From: Massilia phosphatilytica
GTDB lineage: Bacteria; Pseudomonadota; Gammaproteobacteria; Burkholderiales; Burkholderiaceae_D
DNA: 64,000 nucleotides
Assembly: GCF_002968015.1 (NCBI RefSeq)
Contig: NZ_PUIP01000001.1
Coordinates: 124,001 to 188,000 of the forward strand
Direction: 5' to 3'
Of the stretch, positions 1 through 9,031 are shown piece by piece. The first letter of the stretch is position 1; the number at the start of each line of letters is the position of its first letter. The position numbers were made by a program, and so were the translations under genes. The notes under the pieces were generated by a model. It was given only the letters and a program-made list of their open reading frames with translations. It was not told the origin of the DNA and made no database searches.

Positions 1-150
1 GACGACGCGGACGCCGAGTGTCTGCTCCAGCTCCTTGATCAAACCGGACAAGGCCGACTGTGTTACGTGCATGTATTGCGCGGCGAGCGTAAAGTTACCG
101 GTCTTTGCCAGGGCAACGAAGGCGCGCATCTGGCGCAGGGTAGGATTCAT
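1..150 (-). CDS. LysR-type transcriptional regulator, N-terminal part
   Basis: First 50 codons of a LysR-family regulator; the rest lies off the left edge. The visible residues are the winged helix-turn-helix: MNPTLRQMRAFVALAKTGNF followed by a recognition helix around TQSALSGLIKELEQTLG, the standard LysR pattern. It is divergent from the fumarylacetoacetate-hydrolase gene with a 95-base AT-rich gap. That layout is normal for a LysR protein controlling its divergent neighbour, so it probably regulates the two aromatic-degradation genes; the inducer cannot be seen. Family is sure, target is inference. Confidence 0.85.
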   Translation of the reverse strand, partial: MNPTLRQMRAFVALAKTGNFTLAAQYMHVTQSALSGLIKELEQTLGVRVV

Positions 151-245
151 CAGAAAATCCGATAAATAGAGCGGAAAATATTGTTTGTATGATAGTCCGT
201 TTTACTTTTTAATGGCGGAAACATTAAATCTTCGAAGGAAACGCC

Positions 246-1271
246 ATGAAACTCGCTACCCTGAAGTCGGGCGGCCGCGACGGTACGCTCGTCGTCGTCA
301 GCCGCGACCTGGTCACCTGCCAGGCCGTCCCAAAGATCGCCCGTACCCTGCAGCAGGCGCTGGACGACTGGGATCACGTCGCGCCACGGCTGCGCCAGGT
401 TTATGAGCAACTGAATGCCGGCACGGCCACCGGGGCGGAATCCTTCATCGAGGAAGAGTGCGCGTCGCCGCTGCCGCGCGCCTTCCAGTGGGCCGACGGT
501 TCCGCCTACATCAACCACGTGGAACTCGTGCGCAAGGCACGCGGCGCCCAGGTGCCGCCGTCGTTCTATACGGATCCGCTGATGTACCAGGGCGGCTCGG
601 ATTCCTTCGTCGGACCGTGCGATCCGATCGCCGTGCTGTCCGAGGAATGGGGCGTCGACCTGGAAGCGGAAGTTGCGGTCGTGACGGGCGACGTGCCGAT
701 GGGCGCCACCCTGGAGCAGGCGGCAGGCGCCATCCGCTTCGTCATGCTGGTCAACGACGTCTCCCTGCGCAACCTGATTCCGAAGGAGTTGGAAAAGGGC
801 TTCGGCTTCTTCCAGTCCAAGCCGGCCAGCGCGTTTTCTCCGGTGGCCGTGACACCGGACGAGCTCGGCGATGCCTGGCACGACAGCAAGCTACGCCTGC
901 CGCTGCTGGTGACGTTGAACGGCCAGCCGTTCGGTCGTCCCAATGCGGGCGACGACATGACGTTCAGCTTCGCGCAACTGATCGCGCACGCCGCGAAGAC
1001 GCGCGAACTGCAAGCCGGTTCCATCATCGGCTCGGGCACGGTGTCGAACAAGCAGGGCAGCCTGCACGGATCGAGCATCGCCAACGGCGGCGTGGGCTAT
1101 TGCTGCCTGGCGGAACTGCGTATGTACGAGACGATCGAACAGGGGGCGCCAGGCACACCTTTCCTGCGCTTCGGCGATACTGTTCGTATCGAGATGCTCG
1201 ATGCCGAAGGCGCCAGCATATTCGGCGCCATCGACCAGGAGGTTGCACACTATCACGGGAGGAAGGAATGA
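246..1271 (+). CDS. Fumarylacetoacetate hydrolase family protein
   Basis: 341-residue cytoplasmic FAH-family C-C bond hydrolase, likely the last step of the homogentisate (tyrosine) route, splitting fumarylacetoacetate to fumarate and acetoacetate. The metal site is visible: DLEAEV gives Glu140 and Glu142, and MLVNDVSLRN gives Asp171; the catalytic-region Lys is in QSKPASAFSP (about 192) and GSGTVSNKQGS follows near the C terminus. The start has GAAGGAA just upstream. Its stop overlaps the maiA start (ATGA), so the two are translationally coupled. It belongs to the roughly 330-340 residue bacterial type, shorter than the 430-residue eukaryotic-like enzyme. No hmgA is in the window, so a related acylpyruvate substrate is possible. 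Confidence 0.85.
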   Translation: MKLATLKSGGRDGTLVVVSRDLVTCQAVPKIARTLQQALDDWDHVAPRLRQVYEQLNAGTATGAESFIEEECASPLPRAFQWADGSAYINHVELVRKARGAQVPPSFYTDPLMYQGGSDSFVGPCDPIAVLSEEWGVDLEAEVAVVTGDVPMGATLEQAAGAIRFVMLVNDVSLRNLIPKELEKGFGFFQSKPASAFSPVAVTPDELGDAWHDSKLRLPLLVTLNGQPFGRPNAGDDMTFSFAQLIAHAAKTRELQAGSIIGSGTVSNKQGSLHGSSIANGGVGYCCLAELRMYETIEQGAPGTPFLRFGDTVRIEMLDAEGASIFGAIDQEVAHYHGRKE

Positions 1272-1912
1272 AACTCTATACCTATTTCCGCAGTTCGGCC
1301 GCATACCGGGTGCGTATCGCACTCAACCTGAAAGGGCTGCAGTACGACGCGGTTCCGGTGCACCTCTTGCGTGGCGGCGGCGAGCAGCTGCAAGAGAATT
1401 ACGTCAAGATGAATCCCAGCGGTCTCGTCCCCACCTTCCAGGACGACTACATCACGCTGACGCAATCGATGGCGATCCTCGAATACCTCGAGGATGAATA
1501 CCCGCAGGTGCCGCTGCTGCCGAAGGATGCGTCCGGCCGCGCGCGCGTGCGCGAGCTCGCGCAGATTGTTGCCTGCGACATCCATCCGGTGAACAACCTG
1601 CGCGTACTGCGCTACCTCGTCAAGGATCTCGGCCTGTCGGAAGAGATCAAGACGCAGTGGTACCGCCACTGGATCGTGGGCGGCCTCGAGGTGCTGGAAA
1701 AGCATCTGGCGCGCGACCCGAGCGCGGGTCCGCTGTGTCACGGCTATTTGCCGACGATCGCCGACTGCTTCCTCGTGCCGCAGGTGTTCAATGCGCAGCG
1801 TCACGGGATCGATATTTCGGTCTACCCGAACATCGCCCGCATCAACGCGGCGTGCATCGAATTGCCGGCCTTCGTCGCGGCACATCCGTCCAACCAGCCT
1901 GACGCCGAGTAA
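1268..1912 (+). CDS. maiA: Maleylacetoacetate isomerase (zeta-class GST)
   Basis: 214-residue glutathione-dependent cis-trans isomerase converting maleylacetoacetate (or maleylpyruvate) to the fumaryl isomer, the substrate of the gene before it. The N-terminal thioredoxin fold starts KLYTYFRSSAAYRVRIAL, the zeta-class signature with the Ser pair that activates glutathione; NPSGLVPTF and TQSMAILEYL are the glutathione-binding segments and the rest is the all-helical C-terminal domain. The start is set by the ATGA overlap with the upstream gene, and GGGAGGAAGG just before it is a good ribosome site. A second, more distant zeta-type GST lies at 14958-15602. Confidence 0.9.
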   Translation: MKLYTYFRSSAAYRVRIALNLKGLQYDAVPVHLLRGGGEQLQENYVKMNPSGLVPTFQDDYITLTQSMAILEYLEDEYPQVPLLPKDASGRARVRELAQIVACDIHPVNNLRVLRYLVKDLGLSEEIKTQWYRHWIVGGLEVLEKHLARDPSAGPLCHGYLPTIADCFLVPQVFNAQRHGIDISVYPNIARINAACIELPAFVAAHPSNQPDAE

Positions 1913-1962
1913 CGCCATCCGGCCACGCGGCGGGCCAACTGCCGCGTGGTCGAACGCCGCCT

Positions 1963-2421
1963 TCAGTGCCGCGTTTGTGAGCCCAGGGTCGAGCGATCCG
2001 GCTCGGCCGGCGTCGAGATCTCTTCCAGCGCATGGTCGATGCCGGCCGAATGCTTGGCCGCCAGGTCGCCCAGCGAGACGATGCCGATCACTTCGTGCGA
2101 CCGCTCGTCGACGACGGGCACGCGGCGGATCTGCACGTCGCCCATCTGGTCCAGCACCTCGTCCACCGTCTGGTTCGGTGCACAGGTGCGCACGTCGGTG
2201 CTCATCACGTCGCCCACGCGCGCCTTGCCCGGGGCCTGGCCGGCCGCTGTCGAGCGGACCGTGATGTCGCGGTCGGTGATCATGCCGACCAGCTTCTGGC
2301 CGTCCAGCACGGGGATCGAGCCCACGTTTAACTCATCCATCATCTGCGCGGCGCGCTGCACGGTTTCCTGCGGCGAAATGCTTTGCACGTCGCGGGTCAT
2401 CACATCCTGAATGGTCTGCAT
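1963..2421 (-). CDS. CBS-domain protein
   Basis: 152-residue protein made of two CBS motifs (about 5-60 and 70-130), the adenosine-nucleotide-binding pair. Key segments are VMTRDVQSISPQET, LVGMITDRDITVR, VMSTDVRTCAPNQTVDEVL and VIGIVSLGDLA. There is no fused effector domain, so it is a stand-alone cytoplasmic sensor of unknown partner. The start at MQTIQDVM was chosen because GAGGAGG sits a few bases upstream; a longer reading from further upstream would place that ribosome site inside the gene. Family is sure, role unknown. Confidence 0.85.
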   Translation of the reverse strand: MQTIQDVMTRDVQSISPQETVQRAAQMMDELNVGSIPVLDGQKLVGMITDRDITVRSTAAGQAPGKARVGDVMSTDVRTCAPNQTVDEVLDQMGDVQIRRVPVVDERSHEVIGIVSLGDLAAKHSAGIDHALEEISTPAEPDRSTLGSQTRH

Positions 2422-2573
2422 TTGAACCTCCTCCATACGTTCACACGGCGATGCATGATGCACGTTTTCGCGAAGATCGGACGCTACGTTGAATTGCGGA
2501 ACAGCCCGTGAATTAAGGCCTTGTGCGAAGCCGGCTCGGCTACAATCTGCGGTTTTTGACTCGCAACGACACC

Positions 2574-3365
2574 ATGCCCATTCCCGCGCCCATCCTCGAC
2601 GCCTTGCAGCGTGCCGACGCCTCCTGGCGTCCCCATCTGATCACCGGTCTCGACGCGATGATGCGCGCGACGCCGGACTACCTGCCGGCGCTGGCGGCCG
2701 ATCACTACCTGCCCACGGGCGGCCGCCTGTTCGCCGCCTTCGCGCTGCCGTTCGATGCGGTGCGCTACGTGCTGGTCGGGGAGGGGCCATATCCGCGCGA
2801 GGAGAGCGCGACCGGCGTGTGCTTCATGGACGGGGCCGTCGGGCCGCTGTGGTCGGACACGGGCCTGTCGAAGCCGGTCAACCGCGCGACGTCGCTGCGC
2901 AACTTCATGAAGATGCTGCTCGTGGCCGAGGGGCGGCTGAGCCCGGACGACACGGGCGGCGCGGCCCTGGCGCCGGTCGCGAAGGCGGCGTCGATGGATG
3001 GTTCGATCCAGACCTTGGCCGAGCTGCAGGACAACCTGCTGGGCCATGGCTTCCTGTTATTGAATGCGGCCCTCGTGTTCCGCACGCACGTGCCCCCGGT
3101 CCAGGAAGCGCGCGCCTGGGTGCCGTTCCAGCGCGCCGTGTTCGCCGCGTTGGCGGAACGCGCCGACAAGCCGACGCTGGTCCTGTGGGGCAAGATTGCC
3201 GAGCAGTTGAACAAGGTGCCGGAGACGGCCGGCTTCCCGCAGATCCACGCCGAGCACCCGTACAACCTGTCGTTCATTCTTCACGAAGGCATGCAGAAGT
3301 TGTTCGGCCCGATGCATTTGCTGCGCCGCCCGGGGTCAGACCCCATTTTTGAGCAATTGATCTAA
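2574..3365 (+). CDS. Divergent uracil-DNA glycosylase homologue
   Basis: 263-residue member of the Ung (family 1) fold by order of motifs: a water-activating loop VGEGPYPREES (69-79), SLRNFMKMLL, GFLLLNAALVFR, LVLWGKIAEQL and a His loop HPYNLSF (His228). In Ung these are GQDPYH, PPSLxN, LLLNxxLTV, xLLWG and HPSPLS. The Asp of GQDPYH is replaced (GEGPY), and the DNA-intercalating HPSPLS loop is changed, so normal uracil excision is doubtful. The last dozen residues (RPGSDPIFEQLI) are encoded by an intergenic palindromic repeat that has run into the reading frame. Transcribed away from the CBS gene. Confidence 0.7.
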   Translation: MPIPAPILDALQRADASWRPHLITGLDAMMRATPDYLPALAADHYLPTGGRLFAAFALPFDAVRYVLVGEGPYPREESATGVCFMDGAVGPLWSDTGLSKPVNRATSLRNFMKMLLVAEGRLSPDDTGGAALAPVAKAASMDGSIQTLAELQDNLLGHGFLLLNAALVFRTHVPPVQEARAWVPFQRAVFAALAERADKPTLVLWGKIAEQLNKVPETAGFPQIHAEHPYNLSFILHEGMQKLFGPMHLLRRPGSDPIFEQLI

Positions 3366-3395
3366 CGCCATTGCCAAAAAACGGGGTCTGACCCC
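3332..3395. repeat. GGGGTCAGACCCC inverted-repeat element, copy A
   Basis: Two near-perfect palindromes, GGGGTCAGACCCC and its complement-orientation form GGGGTCTGACCCC, 38 bases apart, with T and A tracts on their inner sides so the whole element can fold into one long hairpin. The left arm lies inside the 3' end of the glycosylase homologue and supplies its last residues and stop. The flank CTGACCCCGAATT recurs in copy B (13577-13712), showing this is a dispersed family and not a single terminator, although copy A could also stop transcription. Confidence 0.75.
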
Positions 3396-3466
3396 GAATT
3401 GTCGGTGTCGTTTGCTGCACCGCGGCTAAAAAAGAGGGGGCCAAGCAAAGGATGGCGAAATACGCT

Positions 3467-3490
3467 ATACTTGACTAAATCGATCAACTA
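3467..3490 (+). promoter_or_regulatory. Predicted IscR (type 1) operator overlapping the isc promoter
   Basis: ATACTTGACTAAATCGATCA followed by ACTA matches the half-site layout of type 1 IscR sites (ATAnnTGACTAAA followed by an imperfect inverted copy) and overlaps a possible -10 TATACT at 3466-3471. It lies about 100 bases before iscR. In the known system holo-IscR binds here and represses its own operon. Confidence 0.65.
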
Positions 3491-3588
3491 ATCAGGGTTT
3501 TCTGAATGTCCTGGAGGACAGATGAAAGCGTGACCGGTTGAAGAGAAGCAAGATTTTAACACTGTCTGGAAAACCAACCGGGGTTCTG

Positions 3589-4086
3589 ATGCGTCTGACC
3601 ACCAAAGGCCGTTTTGCTGTTACCGCGATGATCGACCTCGCCCTGCGCCAGGGCAATGGTCCGGTCACGCTGTCGGGCATCAGCCAGCGCCAGGGTATTT
3701 CGCTGTCGTACCTGGAGCAATTGTTCGGCAAGCTGCGCCGGCACGAGATCGTCGAGTCGGTGCGCGGCCCCGGCGGCGGCTACAGTCTGGCGCGCAGCGC
3801 CGACAAGGTGACCGTCGCCGACATCATCATCGCCGTCGACGAGCCGATCGATGCGACCCAGTGCGGCGGCAAGGAAAACTGTCACGGCGCCGATGCCGCC
3901 AGCGGCACCCGCTGCATGACCCATGAACTGTGGGCCACGCTGAACGCCAAGATGGTCGATTTCCTCGACTCGGTGACCTTGCAGGACCTCGTCGACCAGC
4001 AGAAGCAGAAAGAACAGAACGTGGTAGTGATGCACCGCCACGCGCCGTCGGAAAATACTGAAGCTAAGCATATTGGAGTGAACTGA
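3589..4086 (+). CDS. iscR: Iron-sulfur cluster assembly transcriptional regulator IscR
   Basis: 165-residue Rrf2-family repressor that carries a [2Fe-2S] cluster and adjusts expression of the iron-sulfur assembly genes that follow. The winged helix starts [31 protein letters not shown] and VRGPGGGY are classic. Cluster ligands are Cys92, Cys98 and Cys109 plus His112 (TRCMTHELW). In E. coli IscR the third Cys is at 104, so the loop here is five residues longer ([11 protein letters not shown]). The start follows the family length; an in-frame upstream start would add 17 residues absent from the family. The stop overlaps the iscS start by one base. Confidence 0.95.
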   Translation: MRLTTKGRFAVTAMIDLALRQGNGPVTLSGISQRQGISLSYLEQLFGKLRRHEIVESVRGPGGGYSLARSADKVTVADIIIAVDEPIDATQCGGKENCHGADAASGTRCMTHELWATLNAKMVDFLDSVTLQDLVDQQKQKEQNVVVMHRHAPSENTEAKHIGVN

Positions 4087-5342
4087 TGAACGCGCCTTTG
4101 GACAAAAAAATCGAGCAGAGCTTCGTGACTGCGCCGCATTTCCCGATCTACATGGATTATTCGGCCACGACGCCGATCGATCCGCGCGTGGCGGACAAGA
4201 TGATCCCGTACCTGCGCGAGCAGTTCGGCAATCCGGCGTCGCGCAGCCACGCGTACGGCTGGAGCGCCGAGGCGGCTGTCGAAGAGGCGCGCGCGCAAGT
4301 CGCGGCGCTCGTCGGTGCCGATCCGCGCGAGATCATCTGGACGTCGGGCGCGACCGAATCGAACAACCTCGCGATCAAGGGCGCGGCGCAGTTCTACAAG
4401 TCCAAGGGCAAGCACATCATCACGGTCAAGACCGAGCACAAGGCCGTGCTGGATACCGTGCGCGAACTGGAACGCCAGGGCTTCGAGGCGACCTACCTGG
4501 AACCGCAGGACAATGGCCTGATCACGCTGGAGCAGCTTGAAGCGGCGATGCGTCCGGATACGATCCTCGTCTCCGTCATGCTGGTGAATAACGAGATCGG
4601 CGTGGTCCAGCCGATCAAGGAAATCGGCGAACTGTGCCGCAAGAAGGGCATCATCTTCCACAGCGACGCGGCGCAGGCCACCGGCAAGGTCGAGATCAAC
4701 CTGGAAGAGCTGAAGGTCGACCTGATGAGCTTCAGCGCGCACAAGACCTACGGTCCGAAAGGTATCGGCGCCCTGTACGTGCGCCGCAAGCCGCGCGTGC
4801 GCCTGGAAGCGCAGATGCACGGCGGCGGCCACGAGCGCGGCCTGCGTTCGGGCACGCTGGCCCCGCACCAGATCGTCGGCATGGGCGAAGCCTTCCGCAT
4901 CGCCCAGGAAGAGATGGACACCGAGCTCGCGCGCATCAAGGCACTGCGCGACCGCCTGGCCAAGGGCCTGCTGGAGATCGAAGAGGTCTACATCAACGGC
5001 GACATGGAACACCGCGTCCCGCATAACCTGAACGTGTCCTTCAACTTCGTCGAAGGCGAATCGCTGATCATGGCCGTCAAGGACATCGCCGTGTCGTCGG
5101 GTTCGGCCTGCACCTCGGCGTCGCTGGAACCGTCGTACGTGCTGCGCGCCCTGGGCCGCAGCGATGAACTGGCGCACAGCTCGATCCGCTTCACGATCGG
5201 CCGCTTCACGACCGAGGAAGATATCGACTTCGCCGTCAAGCTGCTGAAGGAAAAGGTCGGCAAGCTGCGCGAACTGTCGCCGCTGTGGGAAATGCACAAG
5301 GACGGCATCGACCTGAACTCCATCCAGTGGGCAGCCCACTAA
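4086..5342 (+). CDS. iscS: Cysteine desulfurase IscS
   Basis: 418-residue PLP enzyme that takes sulfur from L-cysteine as an enzyme-bound persulfide and passes it to IscU and other acceptors. The PLP lysine is Lys220 in [12 protein letters not shown] and the persulfide cysteine is Cys342 in [13 protein letters not shown], each 14 residues later than in E. coli because of an N-terminal extension ([19 protein letters not shown]) before [16 protein letters not shown]. The start TGATG overlaps the iscR stop, which fixes this start. Second gene of the isc operon. Confidence 0.97.
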   Translation: MNAPLDKKIEQSFVTAPHFPIYMDYSATTPIDPRVADKMIPYLREQFGNPASRSHAYGWSAEAAVEEARAQVAALVGADPREIIWTSGATESNNLAIKGAAQFYKSKGKHIITVKTEHKAVLDTVRELERQGFEATYLEPQDNGLITLEQLEAAMRPDTILVSVMLVNNEIGVVQPIKEIGELCRKKGIIFHSDAAQATGKVEINLEELKVDLMSFSAHKTYGPKGIGALYVRRKPRVRLEAQMHGGGHERGLRSGTLAPHQIVGMGEAFRIAQEEMDTELARIKALRDRLAKGLLEIEEVYINGDMEHRVPHNLNVSFNFVEGESLIMAVKDIAVSSGSACTSASLEPSYVLRALGRSDELAHSSIRFTIGRFTTEEDIDFAVKLLKEKVGKLRELSPLWEMHKDGIDLNSIQWAAH

Positions 5343-5373
5343 TTCACCGAACAGAACACGAAGGAGCACTACC

Positions 5374-5766
5374 ATGGCATATTCCGACAAGGTCCTCGAC
5401 CACTACGAAAACCCGCGCAACGTCGGCTCGTTCGACAAGAATTCCGACGACGTCGGCACCGGCATGGTCGGCGCACCGGCCTGCGGCGACGTGATGAAGC
5501 TGCAGATCAAGGTGAACGAAGCCGGCGTGATCGAAGACGCGAAGTTCAAGACGTACGGCTGCGGCTCGGCGATCGCATCGAGCTCGCTCGTGACCGAATG
5601 GGTCAAGGGTAAATCGCTGGACGAAGCGCTCTCGATCAAGAACACGCAGATCGCCGAAGAACTGGCGCTGCCGCCGGTGAAGATCCACTGCTCGATCCTG
5701 GCCGAAGACGCCATCAAGGCGGCCGTCGCCGACTACAAGACCAAGCACGCGACCGAAAAAGCGTAA
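5374..5766 (+). CDS. iscU: Iron-sulfur cluster scaffold IscU
   Basis: 130-residue scaffold on which [2Fe-2S] clusters are built from IscS sulfur and then released by HscA/HscB. All functional residues are present: Cys37, Asp39, Cys63, Cys106, and the HscA-recognition motif LPPVK at 99-103. Length is normal. A strong AAGGAG ribosome site precedes the ATG. Lies 31 bases after iscS. Confidence 0.97.
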   Translation: MAYSDKVLDHYENPRNVGSFDKNSDDVGTGMVGAPACGDVMKLQIKVNEAGVIEDAKFKTYGCGSAIASSSLVTEWVKGKSLDEALSIKNTQIAEELALPPVKIHCSILAEDAIKAAVADYKTKHATEKA

Positions 5767-5793
5767 CGTCGTAACCCCAAGCTGGAGAGTGAA

Positions 5794-6117
5794 ATGGCTG
5801 TGACCCTGACCGAAAAAGCCGCAAAGCACATCAACCGTTACCTCGAACGCCGGGGCAAGGGCGTGGGCCTGCGTTTCGGCGTGCGCACGACCGGCTGCTC
5901 CGGCCTGGCCTACAAGCTGGAATACGTCGACGAAGCCAGCGCCGAAGACGCTGTCTTCGAATCGCACGGCGTGAAGGTCTTCGTCGATCCGAAGAGCCTG
6001 GCGTACATCGACGGCACCGAGCTCGATTTCGCCCGCGAAGGCCTGAACGAAGGCTTCCGCTTCAACAACCCGAACGTCAAGGACAATTGCGGTTGCGGCG
6101 AAAGCTTCCGCGTCTGA
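5794..6117 (+). CDS. iscA: A-type iron-sulfur carrier IscA
   Basis: 107-residue A-type carrier that receives clusters or iron and hands them to target enzymes, including [4Fe-4S] maturation. The three conserved cysteines are Cys35 (TTGCSGLAY) and the C-terminal pair Cys99 and Cys101 (NCGCGESF). Ribosome site GGAGAG. Sits in the normal place between iscU and hscB. Confidence 0.96.
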   Translation: MAVTLTEKAAKHINRYLERRGKGVGLRFGVRTTGCSGLAYKLEYVDEASAEDAVFESHGVKVFVDPKSLAYIDGTELDFAREGLNEGFRFNNPNVKDNCGCGESFRV

Positions 6118-6133
6118 CCGGGAGCACCGGAAC

Positions 6134-6649
6134 GTGCAAAACCACTTCGAGCTGTTCCAGCTGCCGGCGAGGTTCGACGTCGACATGGACGCGCTGGACG
6201 CGGCTTACCGCGAAGTCCAGGGCCGCGTCCATCCGGACCGCTTCGTGAACGCGAGCGACGCCGAAAAGCGCGTCGCGATGCAATGGGCCACGCGTGCCAA
6301 CGAGGCCTACCAGACCTTGCGCAATCCGATGCTGCGCGCGCGCTACCTGTGCGAGCTGAATGGCGTCGACCTGCAGACCGAGTCGAACACCGCGATGCCG
6401 ATGGACTTCCTGATGGAGCAGATGGAGCTGCGCGAAGCCCTGTCGGACGCCCGTGACGCGAAGGATGCCGGCGCCCTCGACGACCTCGATGCGCGCATCC
6501 GCGGCGAGCGCAAGGAGCGCCTCAGACAGGTCGGCAAGCTCCTCGACGCCGGGGACTACCAACAGGCGGCGCAGGGCGTGCGGGCGCTGATGTTCCTCGA
6601 CAAATTCGGCGACGAATTGCATTACGCGTTCGAAGCATTAGAGTCGTAG
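6134..6649 (+). CDS. hscB: Fe-S co-chaperone HscB
   Basis: 171-residue J-domain co-chaperone that delivers IscU to HscA and stimulates its ATPase. The J-domain HPD motif is at 33-35 (RVHPDRFVNA); the C-terminal half is the IscU-binding three-helix bundle (MEQMELREALSDAR). It starts with GTG, preceded by GGGAGCACCGG and 16 bases after iscA. The last codons and TAG stop (GAG TCG TAG) coincide with the beginning of a GTAGGGTGGGC repeat, so the stop is shared with the repeat. Confidence 0.95.
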   Translation: MQNHFELFQLPARFDVDMDALDAAYREVQGRVHPDRFVNASDAEKRVAMQWATRANEAYQTLRNPMLRARYLCELNGVDLQTESNTAMPMDFLMEQMELREALSDARDAKDAGALDDLDARIRGERKERLRQVGKLLDAGDYQQAAQGVRALMFLDKFGDELHYAFEALES

Positions 6650-6725
6650 GGTGGGCGGCCTCCGCCCACGCGCAACGCCGAATCACCGCAAACGTCGCGC
6701 GTGGGCACGGGGTGCCCACCCAACG
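6646..6725. repeat. GTGGGC-type intergenic repeat pair, copy 1
   Basis: Two arms in head-to-head orientation: GTAGGGTGGGC-n7-CCCACGCG, then CGCGTGGGC ending in GCCCACCC. Each arm can form its own hairpin and the two together a larger one. The first arm overlaps the hscB stop codon and the pair fills the hscB-hscA gap, so it may shape mRNA stability or relative expression inside the operon. A second pair with the arms in the opposite order is at 51235-51297. Confidence 0.75.
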
Positions 6726-6766
6726 TGCTGCGAACGTATCCAATAATAAAACCAGGTAACACGACC

Positions 6767-8656
6767 ATGGCACTATTGCAGATCTCCGAACCCGGCATGT
6801 CGACCGCGCCGCACCAGCACCGGCTGGCGGTGGGCATCGACCTGGGCACCACCAATTCCCTCGTCGCGACCGTGCGCCACTCGATCCCGGAAGTGCTGAC
6901 CGACGAGGACGGCCGCTCGCTGCTGCCATCGATCGTGCGCTACCTCCCGAACGGCCACGCCAATATCGGCTACAAGGCCATGGCGGCCCGCACCACCGAT
7001 CCGAAGAACACCATCGTCTCCGTCAAGCGCTTCATGGGCCGCGGCCTGAAGGACATCGCGCACGTCGAGAACCTGCCGTATGACTTTGTCGATGCGCCGG
7101 GTATGGTGCAGGTGAAGACCGTGGCCGGCGTGAAGTCGCCCGTCGAAGTCTCCGCGCAGATCCTTGCCACGCTGCGCCAGACCGCGGAAGACGCGCTGGG
7201 CGATGAACTGGTCGGTGCCGTCATCACGGTGCCCGCGTACTTCGACGACGCGCAGCGCCAGGCGACGAAGGACGCGGCGCAACTGGCCGGCCTGAACGTG
7301 CTGCGCCTGCTGTCCGAGCCGACGGCTGCCGCCATCGCCTATGGCCTCGACCACGGCAAGGAAGGCGTGTTCGCCGTGTACGACCTGGGCGGCGGCACGT
7401 TCGACATCTCGATCCTCAAGCTGTCGAAGGGCGTGTTCGAAGTACTGTCCACGGGCGGCGATTCCGCGCTCGGCGGCGACGACTTCGACCAGCGCCTGTT
7501 CTGCTACATCACCCAGCAGGCCGGACTCGCACCGCTGTCCGAAATGGACACCGCGACCCTGATGGTCAAGGCGCGCCAGGCCAAGGAACTGCTGTCGACG
7601 AACGAAGAGACGAGCGTCGAAGCGATCCTCAAATCGGGCGAAGTCGTGCAGGTGACGATCACCGCGAAGGTCTTCGCCGAGATCACGCAGCCGCTCGTCG
7701 CGAAGACGATGAATGCCGTACGCAAGGCGATGCGCGACGCGAACGTCAGCGTGGAAGATGTCGACGGCGTCGTGCTCGTCGGCGGTGCCACGCGCATGCC
7801 GCACATCCGCCGCGCCGTCGGCGACTTCTTCAAGACGATCCCGCACGCGAACATCGACCCGGACAAGGTCGTCGCGCTGGGCGCCGCCATCCAGGCGAAC
7901 CTCCTGGCGGGCAACCGCGCGGCGGGCGACGACTGGCTGTTGCTGGACGTGATCCCGCTGTCGCTCGGCATCGAGACGATGGGTGGCCTGGTCGAGAAGA
8001 TCATCCCGCGCAACTCGACGATCCCGTGCGCCCGCGCGCAGGAATTCACGACGTTCAAGGATGGCCAGACGGCACTCGCCGTGCACGTGGTGCAGGGCGA
8101 GCGCGAACTGGTGTCCGACTGCCGCTCGCTGGCGCGCTTCGAGCTGCGCGGCATCCCGCCGATGGCGGCCGGCGCGGCGCGCATCCGCGTCACGTACCAG
8201 GTCGATGCGGACGGGTTGCTGTCGGTGTCGGCACGCGAGACGCGCTCCGGCGTGGAAGCGTCGATCACCGTGAAGCCGTCGTACGGCCTCGGCGACGACG
8301 AAGTCGCGCGCATGCTGCAGGACTCGTACAACTCGGCGCAGGTCGACATGGTCGCGCGCGCGCTGCGCGAGGAACAGGTCGAGGCCGAGCGCATCCTGCT
8401 GGCCACGCAGTCCGCGCTCGACACGGACGCCGATCTGCTGAGCGAGGAAGAGCAGGGCACGATCGGGCAACTGGTGCAGGGCGTGCGCGATGCGACGGCG
8501 CGCTCGAACGATGAGACTATCGACGCCGACTCGCGCCAGAACGTGTTGCACGACGCGGTGCAGGCGCTGGCGCGCGGCACCGAGGAATTCGCCGCGCGGC
8601 GCATGGACAAGAGCGTGCGCAAGGTATTGGCCGGCAAGGCGCTGGATCAGGTATAA
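6767..8656 (+). CDS. hscA: Fe-S assembly chaperone HscA (Hsp70 family)
   Basis: 629-residue specialised Hsp70 that uses ATP to release clusters from IscU. The nucleotide-binding domain shows [13 protein letters not shown] near the start, the phosphate-2 motif [13 protein letters not shown] and the adenosine motif [13 protein letters not shown]; the substrate domain follows from about residue 385. The start at [11 protein letters not shown] was chosen to match the HscA family; a longer in-frame reading would begin inside the repeat. Unusually for this operon there is a 117-base gap to hscB, filled by the repeat. Confidence 0.96.
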   Translation: MALLQISEPGMSTAPHQHRLAVGIDLGTTNSLVATVRHSIPEVLTDEDGRSLLPSIVRYLPNGHANIGYKAMAARTTDPKNTIVSVKRFMGRGLKDIAHVENLPYDFVDAPGMVQVKTVAGVKSPVEVSAQILATLRQTAEDALGDELVGAVITVPAYFDDAQRQATKDAAQLAGLNVLRLLSEPTAAAIAYGLDHGKEGVFAVYDLGGGTFDISILKLSKGVFEVLSTGGDSALGGDDFDQRLFCYITQQAGLAPLSEMDTATLMVKARQAKELLSTNEETSVEAILKSGEVVQVTITAKVFAEITQPLVAKTMNAVRKAMRDANVSVEDVDGVVLVGGATRMPHIRRAVGDFFKTIPHANIDPDKVVALGAAIQANLLAGNRAAGDDWLLLDVIPLSLGIETMGGLVEKIIPRNSTIPCARAQEFTTFKDGQTALAVHVVQGERELVSDCRSLARFELRGIPPMAAGAARIRVTYQVDADGLLSVSARETRSGVEASITVKPSYGLGDDEVARMLQDSYNSAQVDMVARALREEQVEAERILLATQSALDTDADLLSEEEQGTIGQLVQGVRDATARSNDETIDADSRQNVLHDAVQALARGTEEFAARRMDKSVRKVLAGKALDQV

Positions 8657-8677
8657 AACAATCGAAGAGGTCAAGAA

Positions 8678-9016
8678 GTGCCACAAATCGTCATCCTCCC
8701 CCATCCCGTCTTCTGCCCTGAAGGCGCCGTGCTCGAAGGCCAGAGCGGCAAGTCGATCTGCGATACGCTGCTCGAGAACGACATCGAAATCGAACACGCC
8801 TGCGACCGCGTGTGCGCGTGCACGACGTGCCACGTGGTCGTGCGCGAAGGCTTCGATTCGCTGAACGAGCAGGAGGAAAAGGAAGAGGACATGCTCGACA
8901 AGGCCTGGGGCCTGGAGCCGAACTCTCGCCTGTCCTGCCAGGCCATCATCGCCGACGAAGACCTCGTCGTCGAGATCCCGAAGTACACGATCAACCACGC
9001 AGCCGAGAACCACTGA
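8678..9016 (+). CDS. fdx: [2Fe-2S] ferredoxin, ISC type
   Basis: 112-residue electron carrier for cluster assembly. Cluster ligands are Cys42, Cys48, Cys51 and Cys87 (ACDRVCACTTC and RLSCQAI), with the extra Cys46 also found in E. coli Fdx. GTG start with GAAGAGGTCAAGAA upstream; matches the usual length of 111-113. Follows hscA by 21 bases. Confidence 0.96.
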   Translation: MPQIVILPHPVFCPEGAVLEGQSGKSICDTLLENDIEIEHACDRVCACTTCHVVVREGFDSLNEQEEKEEDMLDKAWGLEPNSRLSCQAIIADEDLVVEIPKYTINHAAENH

Positions 9017-9031
9017 CACGACGGGGGACAC

